Below, one piece after another: positions 54,307 to 63,814 of a DNA stretch of 64,000 nucleotides. The notes under the pieces were generated by a model, which was given only the letters and a program-made list of their open reading frames with translations, ran no database searches and was not told the origin of the DNA. The stretch comes from Aliikangiella coralliicola. Lineage in GTDB: Bacteria > Pseudomonadota > Gammaproteobacteria > Enterobacterales > Kangiellaceae. The position numbers and the translations under genes are program-made. The stretch is taken from positions 183,491 to 247,490 of the forward strand of contig NZ_ML660164.1 in the NCBI RefSeq assembly GCF_007004725.1. Direction: 5' to 3'. How positions within the stretch are numbered: position 1 is the first letter of the stretch; the number at the start of each line of letters is the position of its first letter.

Positions 54307-55599
54307 GTGAAGTCTGTGAGCAAAAATAATAATCACCTCTTTACGAGATTTGCGGCGGCATTTGTGATCTACTTTTCAAGTGTGGTATCGATTGCTGCAA
54401 CACCATACCTTTGTACGCCACTAGATCTTGATGGTGATCTGACAAAAGCCAAGCATGTTGTGCGTGTTGCCACGTTTAATGCTTATTTAAATCGTCGCAG
54501 TGAGGGTCAATTAATCACTGACTTGCAATCAACCGATCATCCTCAGATTGTAGCCGTGACTGAAATCATTCAGCGAGTCAGACCTGATATCTTGTTGCTC
54601 AATGAGTTTGACTATGACGCTAATGGTACTGCGATTGACTTGCTTCAATCGAATTACCTTGCCGTCGGTCAAAATGGTCAGCAGCCTATTGAATATCCTT
54701 ACGTATTTATCGCTGAGTCTAACACCGGTATACCGTCAGGATTTGATTTTGACAACGACGGTAAAACGAATGGTCCCGGCGATGCTTACGGGTTTGGTTT
54801 TTTTCCAGGCCAGTATGGCATGGTTGTATTATCTCGTTATCCAATTGACCGTTATCGCGCGAGAACTTTCCAACATTTTTTGTGGAAAGATATGCCTGGG
54901 GCATTATTACCTGATGATCCGACAACCGACGAGCCTTATGATTACTACAGTCAGCAAGAATTGTCCCAGTTTCGTTTATCCAGCAAAAGCCACTGGGACA
55001 TTCCGGTATTTGTGAACGGAAAGAGACTACATCTGCTGGCGGCCCACCCAACACCACCGGTATTTGACGGTGTAGAAGATAGAAATGGACGGCGGAATCA
55101 CGATGAAATTCGATTTTGGGCTGATTATGTCGGAGGATACCGAAAGTCCTATTATATTTATGACGATAATGGTCGAAGAGGCGGTTTGCCCAGTCGCAGT
55201 GCATTCGTGATTTTAGGTGATTACAACGCTGACCCCAATGATGGCGATAGCACTCAAAATGCAATATCCCAGTTATTGACCCATCCCGCAATTGACAACA
55301 GTCTTTCACTCGGAAGTTTCGGTGGTATGGAAGATAGTGCCAAAGAAGCGCAAGCTAATAGCCAGCACACAGGAAAATCTGTTTTAGACACCGGGGACTT
55401 TAACCCTGCCGGGCCAGGTAATCTCAGGGTTGATTATGTACTGCCTTCAAAGCGTAAAAATGATGTTGAGTGCGGCGGTGTTTTTTGGCCGACAGAAAAG
55501 GACGATACACGCTATCTCGTCGGTGATGGTTTTCCGGTTATTTCATCTGACCACCGTCTTGTGTGGATTGATTTAAAACTTAACAACAGTTGGAAATAG
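54307..55599 (+). CDS. Exported endonuclease/exonuclease/phosphatase-family protein
   Basis: 430 residues; GTG start at 54307 with a second in-frame GTG at 54316. Signal peptide about 10-34 (FAAAFVIYFSSVVSIAA). EEP-fold landmarks: RVATFNAYLNRR (first strand with Asn), DILLLNEFDYD (metal-binding Glu), AAHPTPPVFDG (His), VILGDYNADPND (D-x-N) and VISSDHRLVWIDL (terminal D-H). The family spans DNases, phosphatases and sphingomyelinases; the exported form with this motif set is usually a phosphodiesterase acting outside the cytoplasm, e.g. on environmental DNA or lipids. Exact substrate unknown. Monocistronic. Confidence 0.88.
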   Translation: MKSVSKNNNHLFTRFAAAFVIYFSSVVSIAATPYLCTPLDLDGDLTKAKHVVRVATFNAYLNRRSEGQLITDLQSTDHPQIVAVTEIIQRVRPDILLLNEFDYDANGTAIDLLQSNYLAVGQNGQQPIEYPYVFIAESNTGIPSGFDFDNDGKTNGPGDAYGFGFFPGQYGMVVLSRYPIDRYRARTFQHFLWKDMPGALLPDDPTTDEPYDYYSQQELSQFRLSSKSHWDIPVFVNGKRLHLLAAHPTPPVFDGVEDRNGRRNHDEIRFWADYVGGYRKSYYIYDDNGRRGGLPSRSAFVILGDYNADPNDGDSTQNAISQLLTHPAIDNSLSLGSFGGMEDSAKEAQANSQHTGKSVLDTGDFNPAGPGNLRVDYVLPSKRKNDVECGGVFWPTEKDDTRYLVGDGFPVISSDHRLVWIDLKLNNSWK

Positions 55600-55748
55600 T
55601 GCAGACTAATTAGTTTCATTCAGGTCCGATATCTGGTGTATAAGCATGCTGCTTAGCGTAATTGACAGGCCAACGTGAAAAAGTTCCCTTTATTTTCTCA
55701 GCGAGATTGCGTAAGTTACTGGCCACGCAATAGAACTTGAGAATAATT

Positions 55749-57827
55749 ATGAAAAATAAATGGTTGTTGGTGCTCGTTTTTGTCAGTTTTCAGAGCGCAT
55801 GGGCGAGTGTTAACGAAGATCCTTTTATTTGGCTGGAGGATATCGAAAGCAAAAAATCAATGGATTGGGTCAAGGGCCAAAACAAAATCTCAGAAAGCGA
55901 GTTGCGAAGTCAGCCGATTTACCAGGAGATTCATGACAAAGCTTTAGAAATCCTGAACTCGAAAGACAAAATTCGCTACGTCAACATTCGAGGTGATAAA
56001 GTCTACAATTTCTGGCGAGACGAAAAGAATATTAGAGGGCTTTATCGCGAGGCAAACTTGCAGGACTATCTGGCCAACAAACCACAATGGGAAACGGTTT
56101 TTGATCTCGACAAAATCAGTGAAGCGGAGGGGGAGAACTGGGTTTACTCTGGCATGAACTGTCTATACCCGGATTATGAGTTATGTTTAATGTCTTTGTC
56201 TCGTGGTGGTGCTGATGCAACGGTAGTCCGAGAATTTAATATCAAAACCAGGAAGTTTGTTGAAAATGGTTTTTACTTACCTGAAGCAAAATCTGCAACG
56301 GCCTGGAAAGATGCTAACACACTTTACGTTGGAACAGATTTTGGCGAAGGCAGTTTAACCAGTTCTGGTTACCCGAGAATTTCAAAATTGTGGAAGCGGG
56401 GAACACCGTTGACAGAGGCCAAAGTTGTTTATGAGGCTAGTACTGAGTCAGTGTCAGCAGGTGTTTATCGAAGCTTCAGAGCAAGTGGCAAACAGGATTT
56501 TATTTATGACGCCACCTCTTTTTACACGACCGAGTTTTATCTTCTAAATGGTAATAAAAAAACTAAGATTATCAAGCAAGACGATGCACAAATAGTGGGT
56601 ATTTATAATAAAAATATTTTTGTCGAGCTTAAGTCCGACTGGAAATATCAAGGCAAAGAGTTTAAACAGGGAACAGTAATTTATTCGCCTATGGCATCAG
56701 TTAAGAAAGGTCGGCCTGATTATCGTGTTTTTGTTGAACCTTCTGATACTAAAATAATCGACTGGATTCAGTTTTCTAAAAATTATGTCTGGGTCTCCTG
56801 GATGGATAATGTTGGTTCGGTGATTGAAAGAATGGAAGTTTCTAGCGACGGAAAATGGAAGACGTTAAGAGTACCCATGGATACAAAAGGGCAAGTTAGT
56901 TTGTCCGGCTTGCAAGAAGATAGTGATTCATTTTTTGTCACCTATGAGAATTTCACCCAGCCGGATACGCTTTACTATATGGAAGGCATGACCCTTAAGC
57001 TAACCGAATTACAAAAGTTACCTGCCTGGTTTGACGCGAAAACCATTCAAGTTGAACAACACTTTGCTGACTCTAAAGATGGCACCAAGGTTCCTTATTT
57101 TGTGGTGATGAAAAAAGGAACCAGGCTCAATGGAAAGAATCCGACATTACTGTATGGTTACGGCGGGTTTGAAGTTTCAATGCGGCCTTATTATTCTGCA
57201 CTGACTGGTAGCACCTGGCTAGCCAGAGGCGGGGTGTATGTGCTTGCTAATATCCGTGGTGGCGGTGAGTTTGGTCCTCGTTGGCACCAGGCAGCTTTAA
57301 AAGAGAAACGTAGTAAAGCTTACGAAGATTTTGAAGCTATTGCCAAAGATTTATTTGCGCGAAAAATAACATCTTCAAAACATCTCGGTGCGCAGGGCGG
57401 TAGTAATGGTGGTTTGTTAGTTGGAAATATGATCACTCGAAGCCCTGAACTATTTAATGCCATCGTTTGCCAGGTACCATTACTCGATATGAAACGTTAT
57501 AACAAACTTTTAGCCGGCGCCAGCTGGATGGCAGAGTATGGAGATCCTGATAATCCAAAAGAATGGGATTATATTAAAGCGTTTTCTCCTTACCATAATC
57601 TTGATGAGAATAGATCATATCCACGAGTTTTCTTTACGACTTCAACCAGGGATGATCGAGTTCACCCGGGGCATGCGCGCAAAATGGTCGCAAGAATGAA
57701 AAATATGGGACATGATGTGCTTTATTATGAAAATATTGAAGGCGGTCACGGTGGTGCCTCAGATAATAATCAAGAAGCCCATTTATATGCTATGATCTAC
57801 GCTTACTTATTTATGCAACTTAAATAA
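55749..57827 (+). CDS. Periplasmic prolyl oligopeptidase (S9A)
   Basis: 692 residues from ATG 55749; an upstream in-frame start four codons earlier is weaker. The signal peptide ends QSAWA, so the enzyme is exported. N-terminal beta-propeller (about 60-420) shields the active site; the alpha/beta-hydrolase domain follows with GAQGGSNGGLLVGNM (S552), TRDDRVHPGHARKM (D636) and EGGHGGASD (H667), the S9A catalytic triad. Length is normal for bacterial prolyl oligopeptidases. It trims short proline-containing peptides, complementing the secreted proteases near the left end. A perfect 9-bp terminator hairpin follows. Confidence 0.93.
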   Translation: MKNKWLLVLVFVSFQSAWASVNEDPFIWLEDIESKKSMDWVKGQNKISESELRSQPIYQEIHDKALEILNSKDKIRYVNIRGDKVYNFWRDEKNIRGLYREANLQDYLANKPQWETVFDLDKISEAEGENWVYSGMNCLYPDYELCLMSLSRGGADATVVREFNIKTRKFVENGFYLPEAKSATAWKDANTLYVGTDFGEGSLTSSGYPRISKLWKRGTPLTEAKVVYEASTESVSAGVYRSFRASGKQDFIYDATSFYTTEFYLLNGNKKTKIIKQDDAQIVGIYNKNIFVELKSDWKYQGKEFKQGTVIYSPMASVKKGRPDYRVFVEPSDTKIIDWIQFSKNYVWVSWMDNVGSVIERMEVSSDGKWKTLRVPMDTKGQVSLSGLQEDSDSFFVTYENFTQPDTLYYMEGMTLKLTELQKLPAWFDAKTIQVEQHFADSKDGTKVPYFVVMKKGTRLNGKNPTLLYGYGGFEVSMRPYYSALTGSTWLARGGVYVLANIRGGGEFGPRWHQAALKEKRSKAYEDFEAIAKDLFARKITSSKHLGAQGGSNGGLLVGNMITRSPELFNAIVCQVPLLDMKRYNKLLAGASWMAEYGDPDNPKEWDYIKAFSPYHNLDENRSYPRVFFTTSTRDDRVHPGHARKMVARMKNMGHDVLYYENIEGGHGGASDNNQEAHLYAMIYAYLFMQLK

Positions 57828-57865
57828 TCTAGTGAATCGGGTTGGATAAATAATCTTCTATGACG

Positions 57866-57887
57866 AGCATCTGAGTCATCAGATGCT
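57866..57887 (+). terminator. Terminator hairpin after the prolyl oligopeptidase gene
   Basis: Perfect 9-bp stem AGCATCTGA/TCAGATGCT with a GTCA loop, 38 bases after the stop; followed by a moderately T-rich stretch. Confidence 0.65.
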
Positions 57888-58024
57888 TCAATTGTTTATC
57901 AAGCGCTTAATTTCTCGCCGCAAATTATTGACTTTGACTCGGTGAAGATCACTGTTGTGAAGTTGAATTTTGTGCTGTCAGCGAGCGAATCGATAATACA
58001 ATTTCAAATACACGGGAATAGCTG

Positions 58025-58360
58025 ATGTCTAAATTTTTCTACGATAACAACATCGATAAAAACTCAAAGGGCGAAAGAATTGCTGGTAAAAACAAGCGTT
58101 CTGCCAAGCTTGGTACTGCCGAGCACCCATTAACGCTGGTGGTCTCATCGGAAAAACGTAAGGCAGAAGTTATTAGGATTGTCGAAGAAAATAAGCTATT
58201 TGCCGACATCGAAGTTAACTCGGAGGCTGCCGAAAATATAGTGGAATTAGAGGGCGTATTGAACAAACCAAAAACAATGGTATTTGAGAAAACGCCTAAG
58301 CGAAATGAACCTTGTTCCTGTGGTAGTGGGAAGAAATATAAGAAATGCTGTGGCGCCTAG
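58025..58360 (+). CDS. PBPRA1643-family SWIM/SEC-C metal-binding protein
   Basis: 111 residues. The C-terminus is a SEC-C zinc motif, [18 protein letters not shown], with the usual C-x-C and CC ligands. The N-terminal part (about 1-85) has a small alpha/beta segment [36 protein letters not shown], which together with the SEC-C tail matches the short PBPRA1643-type family known from Vibrio/Photobacterium relatives. Function unknown; SEC-C tails often mediate SecA or zinc-dependent contacts. Stand-alone, followed by a hairpin and a tandem repeat. Confidence 0.85.
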   Translation: MSKFFYDNNIDKNSKGERIAGKNKRSAKLGTAEHPLTLVVSSEKRKAEVIRIVEENKLFADIEVNSEAAENIVELEGVLNKPKTMVFEKTPKRNEPCSCGSGKKYKKCCGA

Positions 58361-58430
58361 ATACCGCCAATTTTCAAAAGAACATCTGCTTCGGCCGAAT
58401 AGTCTCCAAATTTATCGTTCAGCTAAAAGT

Positions 58431-58458
58431 CTCAGGCACTAATGCTTGTGTGCCTAAG
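58431..58458. terminator. Hairpin between convergent genes
   Basis: 9-bp stem CTCAGGCAC/GTGCCTAAG with one mismatch and a 10-base loop; lies between the SEC-C gene and the convergent SGNH gene and could end both. Confidence 0.5.
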
Positions 58459-58468
58459 AGTAATAGTT

Positions 58469-58510
58469 TCTGAGAATAATCGTGTCTGAGAATAATCGTG
58501 TCTGAGATTA
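58469..58510. repeat. 16-bp tandem repeats (two full, one partial)
   Basis: TCTGAGAATAATCGTG at 58469-58484 and 58485-58500 (identical), then a partial third copy. Noncoding. Confidence 0.85.
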
Positions 58511-58536
58511 GCGACACGAAATGCGCTACTCAGAGA

Positions 58537-59319
58537 TTAACCAGCTGTTGGCTCGAAAGTCTCACAGGGAATATGATTCTCCACGGTAAAAGATGCCACT
58601 TCACGCAGTTTTTGTTGGACATCTGCGCTGACATTTATTGATTGAATAAATGGTAGTTCGGCGGCGGATTGCTCGGTGATAACCTGATAAAAAACATAAG
58701 CCGTGAGCAAAGCGCCTGTCAGATTTGAATGATTTCCGTCAGGTGCATGTAAATTTAGCATTGGATAACGAGCGATTGATTCTTCCCAGGCTAAGCCGAT
58801 GGGGGCAACGCAGGCTGGTTCGCGCGATGCTATTTCAAGATGAAGGTTGTGCACTCTCAGCCCTTCTTCTGTGTTGCCTCTACGCGGCCATTCAGGAAAC
58901 ATAACGGGCACTGCGTTTTGATTTTTAACGCGACGGATCCATTCTTCTGATGCGTCCGTGGGATACCAGTAGAGGCCGGTAGTGGAATACTTTTGCGCCT
59001 GCAAAATCACGTGAGTCCAGGCGCGACCAGTGAGCATTTGCTGAGTTGTTTCATCGTGTAGCTTGTCCACCAGAAATCCCCATCCCGGTGCCAACATAGT
59101 ATTGGCTGTTTTGTCTGGTTGGCCTGCTTCAATCAGTATCGCTACAAGATTGGGTAAGCCATTGGCCGCGCTATGGCTGTTGCCGATAAAGAGGACTTCA
59201 TAATCTCCGATGGGCACGCCGGCTAAAGGATCGGTTGTGGTTCCTGAATCATTAGTGTTACTACCGCCGCAAGCTGAAATTAACAACAAAATGTAGATGA
59301 AGGCTAAACTTTTATTCAT
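58537..59319 (-). CDS. SGNH/GDSL-type hydrolase lipoprotein
   Basis: 260 residues with lipobox LLISACGG. The SGNH fold shows block I as VLFIGNSHSAANGLP (nucleophile Ser in the GNSHS loop), the oxyanion region around GWGFLVDKL, a central strand VILQAQKYST and block V as DGNHSNLTG (Asp-His pair). The family removes acyl groups from sugars, lipids or peptidoglycan; as a lipoprotein it would act at the membrane face. Block III is not clean, so subfamily is uncertain. Downstream of and in the same direction as the NHL gene, with about 60 bases between them: probably one transcript. Confidence 0.8.
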   Translation of the reverse strand: MNKSLAFIYILLLISACGGSNTNDSGTTTDPLAGVPIGDYEVLFIGNSHSAANGLPNLVAILIEAGQPDKTANTMLAPGWGFLVDKLHDETTQQMLTGRAWTHVILQAQKYSTTGLYWYPTDASEEWIRRVKNQNAVPVMFPEWPRRGNTEEGLRVHNLHLEIASREPACVAPIGLAWEESIARYPMLNLHAPDGNHSNLTGALLTAYVFYQVITEQSAAELPFIQSINVSADVQQKLREVASFTVENHIPCETFEPTAG

Positions 59320-59379
59320 GGCGATTTTCTCTCGGCTGTCATGATTTTCATGATGGGTTTAAGTTGAGTTAAATTGCGT

Positions 59380-60378
59380 TCATTCATTTCGCTTTTGGAG
59401 GCGATAAACAAAGGTTCCTCCCGCGAGTTGTCCTGCGCCGTTTTTTATGACTTTTTCAAAAGCTGTGCCGTCATTGGTGACACGAAACACAGCATTTGCG
59501 TTATTCACCAGGAGGTGAGTGTCGCCATCTTGTTTCATTCCAGTCGGGCCGCCGACCTTAGCCAGGGTTCGTTTGAAATTCCCGCTGGTATAATCGAAAA
59601 CCAGAATCCCATTGCTTCTTTCTGCAGTGACAGTGATTTCCCGGTCCTTCAATAGAATCGTTCGGGGAGCGTCGAGTCCGCCGGTGCCTGCAGCAACAAC
59701 TTCGCTTACCGCCTTTGATTGCAGGTTTATCTTGATGATGTTGTCGCTATCGTATCCCGGTAACAGAAGATGTCCGTCGTTGGTGATCAGCATGCCGGCG
59801 TCAATGCCTTTAATACGGCCATTATTGGCGGGTAAAATCTCCTCGGTTATTTGCCAGGATTGAGTATTGATTTTGACCACGGAATTGAGACTGTAACTGG
59901 CTGCGTACATAAAACCCTGGCTATCGATGACGGCGCCGACTGGGTCGGTAATGAAGTTGTTTTCGATTACACTCGTAGCTGGGTCATCGCCCAAAACCAC
60001 TGTACCTTTCGACAAGGTATCGCGATCAAACTTTAACAATCGGCCATTTTTTTCGCTGATAATCAGTACATCGCCATCTGGCGCTTCTAGAATGCCGAGG
60101 GGTCCATCAATCAGGTTTTGGCTATCTAAATCTCGAATAAACTCACCACTGCAACCGTCATAAATTTTGACATTGTTTCTGGTCCAACTGCTGACCAATA
60201 TAAGTGAAGAACAATGAGCATCACCTAAATTGGAAGCCACATCTCGCTCTGGAACCGGCGCTGGTTGAAGTGCAGAAGGGCGCTCCAGCGCATTCAGATT
60301 TTGGACCAGGTAACCGGCAAATTGAGTGAGAAGAATCACTAAAATGATTGCCTTCAAGGCTACTCGAAGCTGAGTCAT
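59380..60378 (-). CDS. NHL/SMP-30-like beta-propeller protein
   Basis: 332 residues. A signal-anchor (about 9-25, LKAIILVILLTQFAGYLV) then a six-bladed propeller of NHL/SMP-30 type with repeated blade endings such as DVLIISEKNGRLLKF, GFMYAASYSLNSVVKI and THLLVNNANAVFRV. Such propellers act as binding platforms or lactonases; no SMP-30 metal triad was found. Divergent from the CadC-type gene at 60538 with about 160 bases between starts, and probably the first gene of a transcript that continues into the SGNH gene. Confidence 0.78.
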   Translation of the reverse strand: MTQLRVALKAIILVILLTQFAGYLVQNLNALERPSALQPAPVPERDVASNLGDAHCSSLILVSSWTRNNVKIYDGCSGEFIRDLDSQNLIDGPLGILEAPDGDVLIISEKNGRLLKFDRDTLSKGTVVLGDDPATSVIENNFITDPVGAVIDSQGFMYAASYSLNSVVKINTQSWQITEEILPANNGRIKGIDAGMLITNDGHLLLPGYDSDNIIKINLQSKAVSEVVAAGTGGLDAPRTILLKDREITVTAERSNGILVFDYTSGNFKRTLAKVGGPTGMKQDGDTHLLVNNANAVFRVTNDGTAFEKVIKNGAGQLAGGTFVYRLQKRNE

Positions 60379-60537
60379 TCAGATTATCCTTGTTATTGAT
60401 GAAATGTTGGCTCACGATAATTTAAGCGAGTGTAATAGACCTCCGAATTACCTCTTTTTTATATCCACAAAACCTCCTTTTGGAGTTATTTGGGTATATA
60501 ATGACGCTAACTGATTGTTTTTAAGCACTATTTAAAT

Positions 60538-62679
60538 ATGACGCAAACATTCGCTCCGCCACTCGAAAAACCTTGTCAATTTGGTGAATGGTCGTTCGAT
60601 CCTGTCGATGGGCAGTTAAGATCAAAGCGAAAAGCACACCGATTACAACCCCGGTTAGCGAAATTACTGTCAATATTTGTGGCTAATGTCCACGTTCTTT
60701 TATCAAGAGAAACGCTGATCGAGATTTTGTGGCAGGATAAAACGGTTAACGAAGATGCTTTGTCGAGATGCGTAGCTGAGTTGAGATCGACATTAGGAGA
60801 TGATCGACTGTCACCGGTTTATATCGAAACTGTGCCGAAAAAAGGTTATCGATTTATTCATCCATTGAACACCAGTGCGACCCAAAAAATGAGCGTGGGT
60901 TTGACTATTTTGGCGCTAGTGTTACTCGGCTCGTTTTCATTGAGCCAATTCTCAAATCAAAGTTTCAATTCGAATGAATTAGCTGAAGGACTAAAAAGTG
61001 ATTTAATTTCTGCAAGACGCTTAACCGCAGATTCAATTTTTGAGCACCAGCCTGAAATATCGAATCACGGTGATAAAGTTGCCTTTTCTGTCATTGAAGA
61101 TAAGGAATTAACAGTCAGAGTCGTCAGTGTCGGCGGTGAATTGCTGCATGAAATAAAGGAGCCTGATTATTATTTATATTCACCGACTTTTTCACCGGAT
61201 GACCAATCGTTGCTGATTGCTGCAGTGGAGCAACAGAATTGTCTGATTTTTCGTTATCGGTTGGCATCGATGCAAAGAGAGACGCTCGGAGAATGTTTAG
61301 TGCCTAATTCGTCGGGTATTTTTAGCTGGTCTCCAGATGGCGAAAGCTTTAGTTATGTTGCGCCGAGCAGAGCGCCCGATGATTTATCTTTATCTGATAG
61401 CTCATCTGAAAATCAGGAGAAGTTGGAAGCATCAAAAAATATATCCCGCGCCGCTATCTGGACTTATCACCTCAAAACCGAGCAGCGTTCACAACTTACT
61501 CAGCCAACAGGATTAGAAATTTTTGATACCCGCCCCCGGTACTCTTCCGATGGAAAAACGCTAGCTTTTACACGGGGAACCAAGTCAGCCCGTCACTTGT
61601 ATACGATTGATATCGGCAAGCCAAATCAAACCAATCAACTGACCGATACACATGCTTTTATAGCGGGATTCAGTTGGTTGGAAAATAATCGCAGCTTACT
61701 ATTCGATAGTGACGAGTTGGGTGACAGGAAACTTTGGCTGCTAGACGTTCAAAGTAAACAAAAACAAATATTAGGTGCAAGAGATGCTCAGTTTCCATCG
61801 GTAGCTAAAAAGCGTAGCTTGTTAGCATTTCATGAAGTGAGATACAGCGCGAATATCTGGTCTGTTGATTTAACAGATGATAGTCAAGCACCAAAAAAAA
61901 TTATTGAATCAACTAAGTATGATAATTTTCCTGCTTTTTCGCCAGACGGGCAACAAATTGCTTTTACCACTAACCGACATGGAAACTCTGAAGTTTGGTT
62001 ATATTCGGCCGCCACTCAGCAACAATCTAAACTAGTAGCAACTCCCGGACTGAATATGTTTATGCCGAACTGGTCTTCTGATGGTGAGCAACTGTTAGTG
62101 AGTAGCCGAGGCGCAGAGGGATATCGCTGTTATCAAGTGTCAGTAAAAAATGGAAAAGCTCAGCCGATCAAGTTAATAAAACAAGCCCACTATGCCTGTT
62201 TATTTTCCGAAGAAGGGGATATTTTTGCGGTATCAAAAGTGCCTGATGAAATATCACAGTTGCTGAAATTAAATACTGATGGAACTTTGGAAATATTAAC
62301 TGAGGAAGGGGCTCGCCGCATTCAGATTACAAATTCAGGCACGCTAATCTACTCGATACCAAATAAAGATGGCCTTTATTCTGTGGACTTGGCAGGGCAA
62401 AACAGGCAAACGATTTTGCCAGGTTTTAATCATTCTTTAGACGATCACTGGACAGTTCAAGGGAACTATCTTTACTATCCAAAGATTGAAGGGCAGCGGG
62501 CAATTTGGCGCTATGATCTGACAACAGGAAAAGAAAAAATAGTGACGACCGAGCTTCCGTCTGCAATTGGTTTAACGATGAGCGTTAACCCGCAGCAGAC
62601 AAAGCTGGTGTTAAGTCGTACTGATAGTCGCCAGTCAGATATTTATTTGTCGAAGTTAAACTCATTGTTAGATGAATAG
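60538..62679 (+). CDS. CadC-type membrane transcription regulator with TolB-like beta-propeller
   Basis: 713 residues. N-terminal winged helix (about 15-110: ARLAKLLSIFV-like helix, ALSRCVAELRSTLGD recognition region, VPKKGYRFI wing), one membrane helix (about 121-142, VGLTILALVLLGSFSLS), then a WD40-like/TolB propeller across the rest (repeats such as SPTFSPDDQSLLIAAVEQ, IFSWSPDGESFSYV, FPAFSPDGQQIAFTTNRHGNSEVWLYS, MPNWSSDGEQLLVSSRG). The sensor half differs entirely from the TPR sensor of the 31993 regulator. Its start lies about 160 bases from the divergent NHL/SGNH genes and a TATAAT occurs at 60497-60502; the divergent pair is the likely target. Mode of signal sensing unknown. Confidence 0.87.
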   Translation: MTQTFAPPLEKPCQFGEWSFDPVDGQLRSKRKAHRLQPRLAKLLSIFVANVHVLLSRETLIEILWQDKTVNEDALSRCVAELRSTLGDDRLSPVYIETVPKKGYRFIHPLNTSATQKMSVGLTILALVLLGSFSLSQFSNQSFNSNELAEGLKSDLISARRLTADSIFEHQPEISNHGDKVAFSVIEDKELTVRVVSVGGELLHEIKEPDYYLYSPTFSPDDQSLLIAAVEQQNCLIFRYRLASMQRETLGECLVPNSSGIFSWSPDGESFSYVAPSRAPDDLSLSDSSSENQEKLEASKNISRAAIWTYHLKTEQRSQLTQPTGLEIFDTRPRYSSDGKTLAFTRGTKSARHLYTIDIGKPNQTNQLTDTHAFIAGFSWLENNRSLLFDSDELGDRKLWLLDVQSKQKQILGARDAQFPSVAKKRSLLAFHEVRYSANIWSVDLTDDSQAPKKIIESTKYDNFPAFSPDGQQIAFTTNRHGNSEVWLYSAATQQQSKLVATPGLNMFMPNWSSDGEQLLVSSRGAEGYRCYQVSVKNGKAQPIKLIKQAHYACLFSEEGDIFAVSKVPDEISQLLKLNTDGTLEILTEEGARRIQITNSGTLIYSIPNKDGLYSVDLAGQNRQTILPGFNHSLDDHWTVQGNYLYYPKIEGQRAIWRYDLTTGKEKIVTTELPSAIGLTMSVNPQQTKLVLSRTDSRQSDIYLSKLNSLLDE

Positions 62680-62801
62680 ATACCAGGGTGGAGAATTGTT
62701 GGCTGGGTAGAGCTTGATAGCCACTTTAGTTTGGTCATTAAAAACGTAAAGCGGCAGTGTTCATTTCATGTGACAACAAATCGGTGATAGAAGGAAATAC
62801 A

Positions 62802-63812
62802 ATGCAAAAATTCGATTTATTAGCAACATTTCGTTTTCAACCAATCATCAAGCTTGTGCTGTTTTGTACAACGATGCTAACCACAACTGTGCAAAGCGAA
62901 ACCCCGAACCCTGCGCAATCGATGGCTGAATTTTGCAAAGACTTGCCCAGGCCAGAGTATGCAAAACTCAACCGGTTAAAACATGATGATGACTGGTTTG
63001 AACTTTACCTGGTTGCGCCTGGCGTTACAGCCATTTATGAGCCTCATCAATGGCAAGAAGTCATTTCCTACTTAATTGAAGGAGAGAAAAAAGCGTTATT
63101 ATTTGATACGGGAAATGGACTTGGAAATATTGCCGCAGTTGTCAAAAAAATAACTGACAAGCCGATTTCTGTTTTGAATTCTCATACACATTATGATCAC
63201 GTCGGTGGGAATTATGCGTTTGATAATGTTTTTGGAATGGATACGGATTTCGCCCGCCAAAGACAATCTGGTCATGCTAATCGGGATATTGCAATTGAAG
63301 CTTCGCAGGAAGCATTGTGTCGTCCATTACCAGAAGGGGTAACTAAGAACAATCATGTTGGCAGGCCTTTTAAGATCACACAATTTATTAAAGATGGTTT
63401 CATTTTTGACCTGGGAAATCGAAAGTTAGAAGTGATACATATTCCTGGCCACACGCCTGATGCCGTTGCGTTAATTGACCGCGATGCGGGCTTGATGTGG
63501 ACCGGCGACAGCTATTATTCCGGACCAATTTGGCTATTTGCACCGGAAACTGATCTTGAAGCTTATGCCGAGTCACTCGCCCGATTAATAAAGGAAGTTC
63601 CTAATTTGAAAGCTTTGCTGCCAGCGCATAATACCCCCTGGGTATCGCCTGAAGTATTGCGGCGAGTAAAACGAGGGTTTCACACCATGTTAACAGGTGG
63701 TGCTAAACTGATTTCAAAAGGTGAGGGAATGGTAGAGTATAAAATCCCAGGCGAAAAGCAATTCTCCTTTTTAATGCGAGATGAAAAACTTCCTTATAAA
63801 AAGCTAAAATAG
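62802..63812 (+). CDS. Exported metallo-beta-lactamase-fold hydrolase
   Basis: 336 residues from ATG 62802 with GAAGGAAATAC before it; an upstream GTG at 62757 has no ribosome site. The signal peptide ends TTVQS. Zinc ligands: SHTHYDHVGG (HxHxDH), HIPGHTPDAV (His) and DRDAGLMWTGDSYYSG (bridging Asp), and LLPAHNTP (final His). This is a complete MBL core of the glyoxalase II/lactonase type; exported forms include esterases and lactonases. The 3' end meets an 18-bp tandem array two bases past the stop codon. No operon partner visible; substrate unknown. Confidence 0.87.
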   Translation: MQKFDLLATFRFQPIIKLVLFCTTMLTTTVQSETPNPAQSMAEFCKDLPRPEYAKLNRLKHDDDWFELYLVAPGVTAIYEPHQWQEVISYLIEGEKKALLFDTGNGLGNIAAVVKKITDKPISVLNSHTHYDHVGGNYAFDNVFGMDTDFARQRQSGHANRDIAIEASQEALCRPLPEGVTKNNHVGRPFKITQFIKDGFIFDLGNRKLEVIHIPGHTPDAVALIDRDAGLMWTGDSYYSGPIWLFAPETDLEAYAESLARLIKEVPNLKALLPAHNTPWVSPEVLRRVKRGFHTMLTGGAKLISKGEGMVEYKIPGEKQFSFLMRDEKLPYKKLK

Positions 63813-63814
63813 CA

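Noticed and set aside
60497..60502. TATAAT before the CadC-type gene as a full promoter
   Set aside because: No acceptable -35 element at 16-18 bases; kept only as a remark in the gene entry.
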